From the NCBI RefSeq assembly GCF_029227915.1, contig NC_079883.1, forward strand, positions 20,028,001-20,092,000: 64,000 bases of DNA, written 5' to 3'. The DNA is from Hydractinia symbiolongicarpus. Its lineage: Eukaryota; Cnidaria; Hydrozoa; Anthoathecata; Hydractiniidae. Below are positions 25,201-35,662 of this stretch, piece by piece. Both the position numbers and the translations under genes were made by a program. Numbering within the stretch: position 1 is the stretch's first letter; the number at the start of each line of letters is the position of its first letter. The notes below the pieces were generated by a model that saw only the letters and a program-made list of their open reading frames with translations, did no database searches and was not told the DNA's origin.

Positions 25201-28200
25201 GGTGTTTTCTCAAGTCTGCTTTCCGGAGTTGCTGCTTGGATAAATCGCTTGAGTATTCTGTTTAAAGGTTCATATACTGAAATTTTATGACAAATCTGCT
25301 TATATGGTTTAGCATCATGCCATTTGTTGCTGTTGATTGCTGAGATGACTGCTTGAAAATCATCATCCCTCTCATTGGCTTTTTGAATGCCGTTGATGGG
25401 TACGTTTTTTGGTACACCGTGTTGACGATTAGGTGCTTGATGTATACATCATTAGTTTTTTTCCTGAAAAGCTTTGCGCATGGTGATCTGGAGAGGTAAT
25501 ATGCTGCATTGTTTACACTTGGTTAGTGAATAAAAGTGTACTGGTAGGCTTATAGTCGCAACATCCATCTTTGGATTCTAGGTGGCGGATTTGACCGATT
25601 TGAGAGAATCTTTAACAGCAGCTTGTGATCTGTGTTGATCATAAATTTCTTGTCGTATACAAAGAAATGGAAGTGTTCACAACTGAATGAAACTGTTAGT
25701 GCTTCTTGTTACATCTGTAAATACTGCTCTTTTGTTTCGTGGAGCGATATACTGCCAAATGCAACTGGACGCATACAGTGCTCTGCTTGTTTTTGACTGA
25801 AAATAGCTCCAACTCCTAATGGACTAGCAGCTACAGTGACAATAGTTTTAGCTGCTGGATTGCAATAAGCTAAAACTGTCGCTGTGGCTGTGAGTACTTT
25901 TTTCAAATAGTTAAATGCGCTTTGTTATTCGATTTCCCAAATATTTCAGAAATACAGAATCCTTCCTGGTGAGTGGTAGAGTAGAATCCTTCTTACTGGT
26001 CCTTACCGGACCAGTAATAGAGCGAAAGTTAAGAATAAATTTAAAGCAGTAGTTGACTAAACAAAGAAAACTGCTTACTTCCTTAGACTTTTAAGCATAT
26101 TTTCTCAACTTTCGCATTGTCAGGTAGGATACCTTTGTTGGTCAAGCGATATCCTGAGAAGACGAGTTCGCTCTCGCTGAATTAACATTTTCCTGGATTG
26201 AAGCAAGATTCAAGCATACCTGAATGCCCCTTTGTGAGTAATAAACGTTGTTATATCCCTAGAATCAGGATGTAATTCTATCTCGCGATAGCCCTCTTGA
26301 AGATCAATTTTTGAGAACACCTTTGCATTAGTGAGTTGCGAAAAGATTTCCTCTAATTTCGGAAACAGGTGTTTTTCGCGTATGATTGCTTTGACACAAT
26401 CGTATTTTGCCATTGCTTTTAGGAACAGGTACAATAGGTAAGACTCATATATTTGGTCTTGTAGCTGATTCAATGATGTTCAGGTCAAGCAATCAGTCGA
26501 TTTTTTCCGAAACCTTTTGTCGGGTGCGAAATGGCAATCTTCGTACTGATTGTTGCAGTGGAGATTTTGGAACGATTGATGTGCAGTCTTGATTGGAAAT
26601 TTTTTGGTTTACCAATGCCGTGGAAGAGCTTTTTGTGTTTATCCAGAACTGCTTGTGTTTAAGTTGGAATCGAAGACAAGTGGTTAATAACTTTCGGTGG
26701 CGGACCGACTTGCCGTCTAAGGCAGTAGTGGTGCCCTGGCCCTTGAGTGATCCCCCTTTCCCTTTTATGACGAAAAACTTTGCATTTGTTGTTTGTCATA
26801 TGCGCTGATATTTGCTTTAAAGTTTCCCATGACTTGTGGTGGATTTTTAGCATTATATGGGAAGATACGTGTGGAGCATGACATAAGTTGGGGTTGTGAT
26901 TTCATGATTTTGTAGGTGTTTTCATCAAGTATGTTTGCTGAACTTCCAGAATCAATTAACATTTCTATGTTTTTACCATGAATTGACACTGAACACTTAC
27001 ATGTTTTATCTATTGATAGCTAAAAGAGCTAGATTTCATCGTCGTCATCATCATGGGATGAACGTTAACAATTTCCAAGTTGTCTTGTGGTCGCCTTTGT
27101 TTCTCCACATTTTCTCAAAATGTCCAACTTACCCACACTTTCTGCATATTTTGTTTTTTTTGTTTTCCTGCAGTCAGAACCTTGGTGTCCTTTGACACCA
27201 CATCTGCTGCATTAGACTGTTGTTTTTTCTTTGTTGCTGTGGTGGTAGATGCTGTCAGGGGATCTACGATATCCTCTTGCTTTAGAACCACCAAGCTAGT
27301 TGTGTCTGTTTCTCACGAAACGTAACTTTTATTTCCTGAGCTAAATCATCAATGGTTTCTTGAGATCCTGCTATGTTCTTAGTTTGTTGGTCAGCCGATT
27401 CAATGAGTCCTCCTAGTTTTAACACTTTCTCTAGGGTGAGATCCAGTTCCATTAGCCAGCATTTACAATATTTGTTAGATGTTGTTTTAGTTATTACAAC
27501 ATTGTTGTGTTCGAATTGGTCAATACTTTCCTTCGGTTTTTGCTTACATTGATTCAATTTATGTCTCTCATTTGGTACATTGTTAGTAGTCTTAATATGT
27601 GCATTAAATTTATTAATAACTGTAGCAAAGTCAGTAGCGGTATCAGAAAACGTTTTTAAAGGGACTGTCCGGTAAAAAAATAAGTTTTATTATATCAACT
27701 AATATGTACTTATTACTAAAGAATATCTGCATCTTTTAAAACATAATATATTAATACGCTTATGTAAGTTGTTTTCTTTTTTTCAATTCCCTCGTGAAGC
27801 ATCACCTTTGGATCGCCATTTTGTTTGAATAATTCAGCATGAATGAGAGGCTAAACACACATGTTTCCCCTGACGTAGCACAATGGTGAGAAAATCAAAA
27901 CAAAACGCGCTAGCCCGTTAAAGGATAGACCGGAACAAAAAATCTTATTGACTTATTTTATTTTCGTTTATTATTTTTTAAGTCAGTTAATACCCCCGTG
28001 TAGTTAAATAAGTTTCTAAACAGTTAACTTCTAGGGGGGTTCATATTTTGTACTGAAAACGCTACACACTTTCGCTACATAGTGTGTTTTTCACCACTGT
28101 TCTACGTCACATGCATAATTACGCATATTAAATTTTTAACCCAGGCCGTTTTGCGCGCATTTGCAGCAACGAGACGAAGCCATGCTTTAACAACATCTAC

Positions 28201-31200
28201 GATAAAAAGGTTTGTTTATATATGTGATTAAGTGAATAATATCAAAAAAGAAAGGTATTTTCTATGTCATAATTTTAAATTACAAATAATATTTTAAAAT
28301 AATTTTTCACCGGACAGTCCCTTTAATAATCCCTGCCAAGCTGGACCCATCAGATTAGTTAACAGTTACGTTTCTGCTCATTGTCAGTGATGCCAATGGC
28401 TGACATGAAGTAGATGAAGCGGTAGCCATGTTTGTTAACAAAGCACACACTCAGGACAAATCTAGAAGCAAGCTACTTGACACCCTGTGCCAAGAAGGTT
28501 ACCGCTTGTAGGCCGATCAAAACACAAACGAGACATATGATATACGTAAACCACCTCGCAAAACACAGATGTTGACAGTCATAATCAATTTTGAACAAGC
28601 AAAGATGACGTCCAATGTTTACAATTCGTGCAAATACACTTCCGTAACTTTGAAACTGCTCATAAAAGCTGATACTTCAGGACTGCAAGTCCCGCAAGTA
28701 TAGAATCTGGCTCAATAGTTTTAAATACCATGTGTATAATTAGATAAGTGGTAACGTTCCCGATTAGGAGGTTGATGGTCTTGAGATCGGAACCGATGAC
28801 GTTACATTTTTCCGATATTTTTATACAGACCTTTCTATACTTGCAGCTGGCCACACACTTTTTACTCTTCACTATTCACAATTAGACTTTGTGTATCGAA
28901 AAAATTTAAGTGTAATTCAGTTGGGTTGAATACAGGGCTAGGCTATGAGATTCCTTTGACTAGCGTGTGCTACCCTTAACCCAACTTGTTCCCTTTAACG
29001 GCCCAACCTATAGAAAAAGCAACAACCAACCAATACACACACTACTTTTAGTGCCAAAACGTTGTAAATTTGTTAATATGATTTGAAATAAACACTTTTA
29101 ATTATTAATTTACCCAGGTGGGGTTTGAACCTACGTCAAACACAGGAGACATTCAAATCAGTGAAAATCCCATTGTGGGACAGACACCTCCTTATCAATA
29201 TCTAGTCCCTACGAGTTGGATAACAAAATAAATGCACGTTTGTAGTGAACTCGTAAAGTTTCAAGTGTCCCTTGTAGACTTTAACGTATGTCTTGCACGA
29301 AATAAGGATGCCAGATGAAAGATTAATCGACTTGTTCCCAATGTAATATGTATTATAACATCTATTTCTTAATCATATATATCAAGATACAACTGGTGAC
29401 ATACTCGGTATTATTAAACATAATAGCGACAGTCTTTAATTAGTATATTCGAGCGTACAACCCTGCAGTCCCAAGGTATATCCAATAGATCTTAATGGTA
29501 GGCAAGATGTAGCGCCGACACTAGCTACAGATAGGTTAATATATTTTGAGCTCCATTTCATTAAACCGGCCTAAAACTATGCCATATCTTGTTTTAAACC
29601 ATTGTTTTAATTTCTACAGAAGTTATAGAAAAGTGTGGTTTTTTATACCACCCACATAAAATTTGCCACCTTGACTATTCAATTTGGAATTATTTTGTAA
29701 AATTGTTTTAAGTTTACAGCCTTGCAATATTAAAAGTCCTAAGATGATATATCATAGTATGTAACATCTGCAGGCAGTTAATATTACTTTACACTTTACC
29801 AACGTTGTGCCAGGATTATAAAGCGTGCATATTTTGAGAAAATCAAGAATGTAATAACTTAAGTACAAAAAGAATTTTTGATCCAAAAGTGAAGTGGTTT
29901 GTTTTGTGTTTAGCTACCTACCTAGCTATGCATGACTTACATATTTGTGTTCACATAAAAGAATATTAAAGCATTATTTTGTTGGTGCACCTTTTGCCGG
30001 TGCAACATTCTTCAATGGTAAATAAACGTTTCGAAAATGGACATTTTGCTTCATTCCTTTGGACTACAGCCCAACCGAGGCCATCTTGAATGAAAAATAA
30101 GACAAAAATAATGTCATTATTTTTCATATTTTTATAGCAATGCTTTCGTTCGCCTTTCCCCATTCACAGCCTTTTCGTTCCCTTCAGCAGATATTTACAC
30201 CGCTTGCCTAAGATCATGCAAGTCCTTCCTGAGTTTAGTTTTATAGAAGCAGCTACACAACATTTCACAAGAAACATGTTTCTTTCACTACCCACGACAC
30301 CTTCCACACTTTTTTTGACACAGGACTTTATGTTTTGTTGCGTCCCCTGCTCGATTGTCAACAGATATTGTTCCATCAACAATATATTTATAAAGATGTG
30401 CTTTGAGAGATGGCAGGTAATTTTTCCATAGCTAGCTAAATGTTCTCCTTCCTGGCTTTTGCGGTCAACGCTATGGCGCTTAAGTTGTGGAGATAAATCC
30501 TTAACTTTGTTGTAACGGAGCAAAAGATCGACTTTTTTACAAATATTATTATCTCCATAGTAATGTGCGCATTCTGTTTTGTTTACCTTTTGAATCTAAT
30601 CAGACGATATTTCCTTTGCTCTTTACAAGAACAGGCTGTTCGGCTAATAAAGTTTAAAGGCAACAGTCAGACTTTTAAGTGTTCTGATTTTTAAATTTTT
30701 TGTCTGTTTTATCTTAGCCTTTTTTTTTAATTTGTCAGTTCTTTGTTTTTTTATCCCACTCAATTGTGTGACTGTGATTACTTATTTTTTTGGTTGAATT
30801 ACTGCGTCGTCTAAAACCATTTTTTTAAGATACATTTGGTTTAACTCGTGGTTACCCGCTATTTTCTATTACGGACAGTACAATGTGTTGTTTTTAAACT
30901 GTTATTTTTAGGGGTTTTTTTTCTTCTTTTTTTCTTGTTTATTCACTTTGTTTTATTTATTTATATGTCTGTTGCCTTCATCGTATAGATCTTGAAACGC
31001 TGATCAAGAAAATGTATAGGATCGTGTATTTGCACGAATGCAGAGATATTAGGGTTTACAGGTTTTTTGATGACGTCGTTAACCCATCCATTCCGAAACG
31101 GATTCGGTAACCCAGTTTGAAAGACTTACCCAAATTGGTCCCAGTTAGTCCCTAGTTACCCACGCAGGAGATGACGTCAGTTATTTCCACCCGTTTCCAA

Positions 31201-33868
31201 GTTATTTAGCCTTAAATTTAAAAGTGCAATGCAATGGCTTCACTAATCTTAATATACTTTCCTTTAACGTAAATATTGCTTTAGTGTCAAAGTTTGATTA
31301 TTTACAGAACAAATTTATAGGTGATGTTTTACAGACTTTATCAAAGAAAATAATAAAGAAATTTTATCCACCTTGAGGTTAAAACGCTGATCAAAATAAT
31401 GTATAGCATCGTGTGTTTTCGAGAAACGCCTGAAAAGATAAAGGTTTTAAACATTGTGCTGACGTCAGCATTTACCTGTTAAAACTCTAAAAAATATTTA
31501 AGAAATTTGTATACCTGTTGCCTTTATCGTATAGGTCTTGAAACGCTGATCAAAAAAATGTTGCAGAGATATAAGGGTTTGAAGGTTTATTGATGACGTC
31601 ATTAACTCGTCCATTTCGAAACGGATTCAGGGACCCAGGTTTGGGAATTTACCCAAATTGGTCCTAGGTGGTCCCTAGTTACTCACGCGGTGAAGAATCA
31701 TTGATGTCACGACCTCGTTTCCAAGATATTTGGCCTCAAAGTTTTAGGTGCACTGTAATGGCTTCATTAATTTAATATAGGATACTAGTCGATGGCCCGT
31801 GGAAAAATCCACGGGTCCGCCCATCCTTTTTATACCACTTTTTATATGAGACCGGGAAACTCGGTGCACCGAGAAATCCCGCATGACCGAGATCTCGGAT
31901 ATTTGCGGGCAAGTAAGCCGGGATCCCGGTTAAACGGATATTTGTCCATGTAAACAGAAAAACCCGGTGGCTAAGTACGGAAAAAGTTTATGTAAGCTTT
32001 AGAAGAGCAAATAATTATCACTATTAATGCAAATCAATGGATATATTTGTTTTTGTATCATAGTGTATTTGTAATAAAAAGACAACAAAATCATGAAACA
32101 TGCCGAAAACACCAGGTTTCACTGAAATTATAATGTTCTAAAATTAACTTTTTATCCTGTTTCAAGTGTGTGGGAGATAAATAATAGCCCCATAATATAT
32201 TTAAATGAATAATATTTAAATTGGTCTGAAATGATGGTAATTTTCAAAAAATTTGAGAAATAACTAATAGTGATAACAAAGTTGTTTCAAGCATAAACAG
32301 TATCGCTATCTTCTTTTTTCTGTTGTTGGAAGCCATATTTGTTTACATACTCACCCCGCCACTTTTAATTTCCCGCTAATTTTTCTTTATATAAACCCGG
32401 GATGGAAAATGACAAATTTACATATAAACCCGAGTTGATATTATACCCCTCTACCGGGAAACTCGATAGGCGAACTTCCCGGTTCTCATATAAAAGGCCC
32501 TTAGCGTTAATCATTTATAATGGTTTATTTATCCTAATGCCGTCCAATACGTTATCACAACTCAAAACTTTCGTATGATTATGACTGCTTCCTTCGTCAT
32601 GTTCTTTTTTCTAATGTTCATTTTGTTTTTATTTCTAATTGAATTTGTATTTACGTTTGCATATATACTACATACTTGTGCACAAATTTTCTTTAATATT
32701 ACATAATTTTTAAATGTTTTTTTCCAGTACATACCAAAGGCAGATGCAGAGAATTTGAAGATGTTAGTGGTCGGTTTGAAAAGCGACAGTATCAGAGTTT
32801 GTATAGACGAAGACAAAGCTAAAAACGTAGGCTTGTTTTTTGTTTCATTGATGAAAAGTTGTTTCTCTGAAAAATTGATGTAGTCTTGTTTTGTCTTAGA
32901 AAGCAGAAGCAATAGGTTGTAAACACTACACAGCAACGTATAAAAACAAAGGCACAGTAAAAGAGGTAAAAAGAAGACTTTTTAATCATCACGTCTGTAC
33001 CAATCACGTGCAGCTCTCTGTTTCCTGTAATTATTTGAAAAATTGCCCCAGCTTACATAAGCGCGTTTCCCGACAGCTAAAAAATTCAACTCGGACTCGA
33101 ATGAGCCAGGCAGAGGAGGGCTCATTATGTAGTGCGTGAAAATGACGAAAGAAGAGTTTTTTTCAGTCGTATTATTCGTTTTGTCTCTTTTGTATTGAAT
33201 TTTGTTTATTGAACATAGTATGTGGTATACTTTTGAGCGCCCTAACTTGAATGAGCGCCGCCCTCGAAGAAGTGCTTCTCCTGAAGGATATGAGTAAATG
33301 ATCACCCCGGCTCATTCGGATAATAACGTTTAATCACATGTAATTACGTGTAGCTATCTCTCTGTCAATCACGTTCACCCCTCACTGTGTCAATCTGTGT
33401 TCTTTTTCAAGGGTATGAGTAAATGAGCTTAATCGGATAATCACGTTTAATTACATGTAGCTATCTCTCTTTCAATCACGTGCAGCTCTCACTGTGTCAA
33501 TCACGTTTTTTTCGAACTTTCAGGTTTTCAACGAGCTACTGGTACAAATGATTGACGAGGCAAAGGTAAGCTGTAGTTTACAAGCACAGTTTTTGCAAGA
33601 TCAGCAGTCTTGCAGAATTAAAGTAATGAAACGAGGAAAGCTAAAATAGAATATTCTATGAAACTAATTGTGTCATTAACAGGATACAGGGGAAAAAGCT
33701 TTTCGTGTTCCTTTCACATTTTTGTTTTAGAGAAATGAAAAAGAAAAACACTTAAAAAACGCTTCTTCTCCGCTTCTTCAAAACAGCAACGCAAAAGAAT
33801 ATAACAGTATAGCTTCAAAAGAAGAAACGCCACCCCCGCCAAGCATCTGTAGTTGTCTCATACTGTAG
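19169..33868 (+). CDS. Rab-like small GTPase with atypical nucleotide-binding motifs, eight exons
   Basis: Coding exons are 19169-19289, 19979-20039, 21871-21931, 22158-22235, 32728-32826, 32900-32965, 33524-33565 and 33731-33868. All introns are GT-AG and every junction keeps phase, giving 666 nt and 221 residues. The P-loop is GDAGVGKT (residues 14-21). The switch region PTTYVQTE is followed by a strand typical of Rab proteins. G3 reads WDFSGGDNF (61-69) where Rabs have WDTAGQERF, so the catalytic Gln is Gly. G4 reads LKSD (124-127) instead of NKxD, and the G5 SAK is not conserved (near 151-155). The C terminus CSCLIL ends in a CLIL box of the CAAX type favouring geranylgeranylation, suggesting membrane attachment. 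Overall length is normal for Rab. The role is probably in membrane traffic, possibly with unusual nucleotide cycling. Intron 4 is 10.5 kb and packed with transposons. A splice acceptor at 19151 implies an upstream untranslated exon. Confidence 0.82.
20154..21465. mobile_element. Non-autonomous hAT-like element with internal minisatellite
   Basis: The direct repeat TTGTAAAG (20146-20153 and 21466-21473) is an 8-bp target duplication. Inside it are inverted ends: left GATTGTCTCCACGATCGTTTC, right (inverse) GGGGTCGTCTCCACCATCG. Subterminal regions on both sides are full of short 'aatcgtttcaaa' motifs. There is no transposase frame. It sits within intron 2 of the Rab-like gene. An 8-bp duplication with subterminal repeats is typical of hAT elements; the superfamily call rests on that alone. 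Confidence 0.7.
20531..21030. repeat. Minisatellite of about 54 bp, nine copies, inside the hAT-like element
   Basis: The unit contains 'ggatcgtagaaagcgaaaag', then 'atcgccgtagatcg' and 'tttaaaaatcatgaaaa'. Copies start near 20531, 20588, 20642, 20695, 20746, 20826, 20880, 20934 and 20987. Differences are scattered, so the array is old. Confidence 0.7.
22236..22960. other. First part of Rab intron 4, nothing recognised
   Basis: AT-rich intronic DNA. The minus-strand frame 22672-22920 is Lys-rich, with no motif. Confidence 0.4.
22960..23720. repeat. Degenerate tandem array with 'gcttagtacaggtaaa' core
   Basis: The core recurs near 23035, 23270, 23395, 23480, 23570 and 23685. It is followed by 'cgcacatgcgcctaggcgtaa', 'agccttttccaaaa' and 'aaataaaaacagaggaaacag' in varying completeness. 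The unit is roughly 90-125 bp and the copies are divergent. Confidence 0.5.
23720..24640. repeat. Intron DNA with a dispersed repeat at its right end
   Basis: Segment 24490-24630 (core 'cacttaaaatttatttt', then 'tggctgccacaaaa' and 'ttcgcctc') recurs at 36120-36240. The rest shows nothing recognisable. Confidence 0.5.
25560..26110 (-). pseudogene. Gypsy RT tail and RNase H
   Basis: The longest open part is 25906-25709, with SPLGVGAIFSQKQ and then ISLHETKEQYLQM. Downstream, after a stop, KFMINTDHKLLLKI keeps the RNase H Asp-His pair. VTVAASPLG stands where gypsy RNase H normally has a catalytic Asp, so that residue seems lost. Confidence 0.6.
26210..26473 (-). pseudogene. pol: Gypsy reverse transcriptase fragment
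   Basis: The segment FPKLEEIFSQLTNAKVFSKI and then DLQEGYREIELHPDSR matches the gypsy palm entry. After FITHKGAFRY the expected palm core is absent. Confidence 0.7.
26659..26989 (-). pseudogene. Gypsy aspartic protease
   Basis: LIDSGSSANILDENTY is a retropepsin active-site motif (Asp-Ser-Gly) followed by a typical Asn-Ile/Leu turn. The frame changes near 26770 and 26850. Confidence 0.65.
27282..27557 (-). pseudogene. gag: Gypsy gag fragment
   Basis: This is a 91-codon frame with the gag-type phrases KPKESIDQFEH and GLIESADQQTKNI. It lacks the first part of gag and the zinc knuckle, which lies in another frame near 27150. Confidence 0.6.
27660..28322. mobile_element. 663-bp inverted-repeat element flanked by TTAA
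   Basis: The left end AGGGACTGTCCGGT (from 27660) is mirrored by ACCGGACAGTCCCT ending at 28322. TTAA flanks both sides (27656-27659 and 28323-28326). A TTAA duplication is the piggyBac habit. There is no transposase frame, so it is non-autonomous. It separates the gypsy remnant from the next repeat in Rab intron 4. Confidence 0.75.
28515..29185. repeat. Dispersed repeat, copy 1 (inverse partner at 35663-36658)
   Basis: Long blocks match the reverse complement of 35663-36658, for example 'atatgatatacgtaaac', 'catttgttacaattcgtgcaaat'-like text near 28600, 'gaatctggctcaatagttt', 'tggccacacac', and 'caatacacac' with 'ttagtgc' near 29040. The end near 29115 contains GGTTTGAACC, which on the minus strand resembles a tRNA B-box, so a tRNA-derived SINE tail is possible. 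Confidence 0.65.
29190..30950. other. Rab intron 4, with weak minus-strand open frames
   Basis: Frames 30523-30164 and 30163-29966 on the minus strand adjoin and are Cys- and Lys-rich. An overlapping frame near 30430-30330 reads VDGTISVDNRAGDA and CQKKCGRC. This may be a transposon coding remnant, but no family is recognised. The rest is plain AT-rich intron. Confidence 0.3.
30955..31820. repeat. Tandem array of three related units of 150-330 bp, ending in a hairpin
   Basis: Units at about 30955-31280, 31365-31480 and 31500-31790 share 'cttgaaacgctgatcaa', 'gggtttnnaggtt', 'tgatgacgtc', 'cgaaacggattc', 'acccaaattggtcc' and 'ggtccctagtta'. The last unit is followed by ACTAGTCGATGGCCCGTGGA and the 8-bp perfect hairpin stem CCCGTGGA/TCCACGGG (31796-31815). 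Confidence 0.7.
31840..32495. mobile_element. Inverted-repeat element with TTTTATATGAGACCGGGAA ends
   Basis: The left end is at 31840-31858 and the inverse copy at 32477-32495, with one extra A. Internal copies of 'ccgggaaactcg' and other CCGGG-type phrases lie near both ends. No coding frame is seen. It lies just upstream of Rab exon 5. Confidence 0.65.
32728..33868 (+). CDS. Rab-like gene, exons 5-8 (G4, G5 and prenylated tail)
   Basis: Exon 5 (32728-32826) begins YIPKADAENLKMLVVG and carries the altered G4. Exon 6 (32900-32965) covers the G5 region. Exon 7 (33524-33565) is a helix-5 segment (VFNELLVQMIDEAK). Exon 8 (33731-33868) is a variable tail with a Pro run and the terminal CLIL. The exons keep phase with exon 4 across the 10.5-kb intron, which is the main reason to assign them to the same gene. 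Confidence 0.8.
32966..33523. repeat. Rab intron 6 with a two- to three-copy tandem repeat
   Basis: The phrases 'gtagctatctctctntcaatcacgt', 'ctcactgtgtcaatc' and 'gagtaaatga' occur twice between 33290 and 33515, with a partial third copy near 32985-33020. The period is about 125 bp. Confidence 0.55.
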
Positions 33869-34560
33869 CATATTGGCCGTGTTCACAATATTTGGAATAA
33901 TTTAAGATAATTATAATATATGCTTTTTACCTTAACGACATAAGTTTGCGCTACACAAAATTTGGGCGATTATGGTATGAAAATGGCTTTAAATTTCAGG
34001 ATTCGCAGAGTTGATTTTCAACGCGGGAAAAGGCAACGATCGCAAACATGTCATTAGGTTGGTTAACTTCAACAGTCTACAGTGAAGGGATTTGCCTGTA
34101 TTTCCAATAGATTCCTTTATTTTTGTTTCGTGTTCTGTCAAAAGAACAACATTGTATTCACCTTTTTGATTTGTTGGATGAACCTGATGGAAATTACCTT
34201 TTGTTACCTTAACTTTTGTACGAAAAAAATTATTTTATTTTATATACAAATTTTATCTCTAATTCATAGTTTAAATGTATAATTTTTGCGCTAACTTTAT
34301 ATTTATATCACATATCAGTTTTTTTACGTGTTTTGTTCTTGGTATTAGTTGATAAAAAACTTGATTCAATGATTTCATGAAAATTTCAGCTGTGCTTATT
34401 TTCTCACTATTTTTTAGACCAAAATGTTCTTTTTTGTGTTGTTCTGAAAAAAAAGGGAAATATATGGTCAAATGTACAAATTATGATAAATGCCTATTGT
34501 AAAAATTTGTAAAAAGAAAGAAAAACTGTTTGGAAGTTATTGTGTTTTAGTAATTTTAGA
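33869..34560. other. 3' flank of the Rab-like gene
   Basis: AT-rich sequence, probably including the 3' untranslated region. Small open frames on both strands lack motifs. Confidence 0.35.
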
Positions 34561-34572
34561 CTCACATTATTT

Positions 34573-34614
34573 GATTTCCGCCAGCGAAGGCGGAATCTTT
34601 AAAATCGCCTGAGG

Positions 34615-34709
<95 letters not shown>

Positions 34710-34800
34710 TAGATAGAGACAACGCAGCTAGGCTGGACACCCGAAACTTATCCAGGCTAAAGCCTAAATCCTCGTTTTGACAGATTTTTTCTAAAACGAG
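34573..34800. mobile_element. Transposon-like segment with terminal hairpin and (CAGA)n run
   Basis: GATTTCCGCC/GGCGGAATC (34573-34597) forms a hairpin. It is followed by about 25 CAGA units (34615-34716) and then 'cctcgttttgacag' and 'tctaaaacgaggt' inverted phrases (34770-34802). A related phrase 'aatggcggaaatccgc' lies at 35487. This looks like one end of a repeat family that carries a microsatellite. Confidence 0.5.
34615..34716. repeat. (CAGA)n microsatellite
   Basis: A nearly pure tetranucleotide run, ending in two GATA-type variants. Confidence 0.95.
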
Positions 34801-34802
34801 GT

Positions 34803-35662
34803 TAAAATGAGTTTTAAGCCAATGAACAATACTTTTTTTTAAGTTTATATGCTATCGAAAGTTAAAGCTCGTGCCAGTGTAGCATAATGAAGATCGTCTT
34901 AAGTTTCTTTATAATGCGCCATCTTTGATGTTATTAACGTTTCCCTTTAATAATTACGTCATTTCCTTCTGTACAATTTTACAAGCACGTAGACTAAAGC
35001 TATATTCGGCAGAACTAATTAATTATTCATGAATTTTAATTTAAAGATAAATTGTTGAGGCTGAATATTTTTGGTGAAAGATAATGTATTATAGCTATAA
35101 AATTGTGACAAGTGTGTTATAAAAGAAAAAATATAAATATATAGTCTGAAAATGACCTTTCGTAACTGATTATGTAAAAAAAAATGCTGCCACCTTAAAA
35201 GATATTATCCAAGTTGTTTTTCAGAGAAAAAGAGAAAATAGATAAATTTTCAACCTTGCCGTTGTTCTTATTTTGTTTTATTGTTCATCAATTTTCAGGT
35301 TTACTATTTTTTTTTTTAAATTGTTCTTATAGAGAAATGAAGTTTATGTAAGTTAAGTTATCTATGATTTACAGTTATAATAATAATCAAAAATTAAATT
35401 TTAAAATTTTAGAATATTCAATGATTTTGTTCCCCCATATTACTCAGTCCTCTTCAAAGTTCAGTACTTTTTCAGATTATTGCTAATGGCGGAAATCCGC
35501 AGGGCTTCTTGTTTGCTCTTAAAATCTATAAAGAAATTTAGGCTAAGTACGTTCTTACTATAATCTTAGTTTTGGCAAAGTTTAAGCCTTGTAGGCCGTT
35601 TTAAAAAGCGTATATTTTTTCAATTCTAAAAAAGTTTTTATCTAACTCGTATAGTTGTCAGT
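34803..35662. other. AT-rich spacer, nothing recognised
   Basis: Long A/T runs, with no coding frame above 60 codons and no clear repeat besides the CCGC phrase at 35487. Confidence 0.4.

Larger units (their letters stand above)
24640..27640 (-). mobile_element. Decayed Ty3/gypsy retrotransposon in Rab intron 4
   Basis: Read on the minus strand from 27640: gag (27557-27282, with KPKESIDQFEH and LTLEKVLKLGGLIESADQQ); a Cys motif near 27150; aspartic protease (26989-26659, LIDSGSSANILDE); reverse transcriptase (26473-26210, KIDLQEGYREIELH); RT tail and RNase H (26100-25560, with FLCLVNYCFKFI, GVGAIFSQKQ and DHKLLLKIL); and weak integrase C-terminal text near 25100-24800. Many stops and frame changes are present. 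The part of RT that should hold the YxDD box is missing between about 26210 and 26130. Confidence 0.8.

Noticed and set aside
29105-29185. tRNA-like B-box (GGTTCAAACCC on the minus strand)
   Set aside because: No cloverleaf with matching acceptor stem could be drawn; it belongs to a dispersed repeat present twice in the window.
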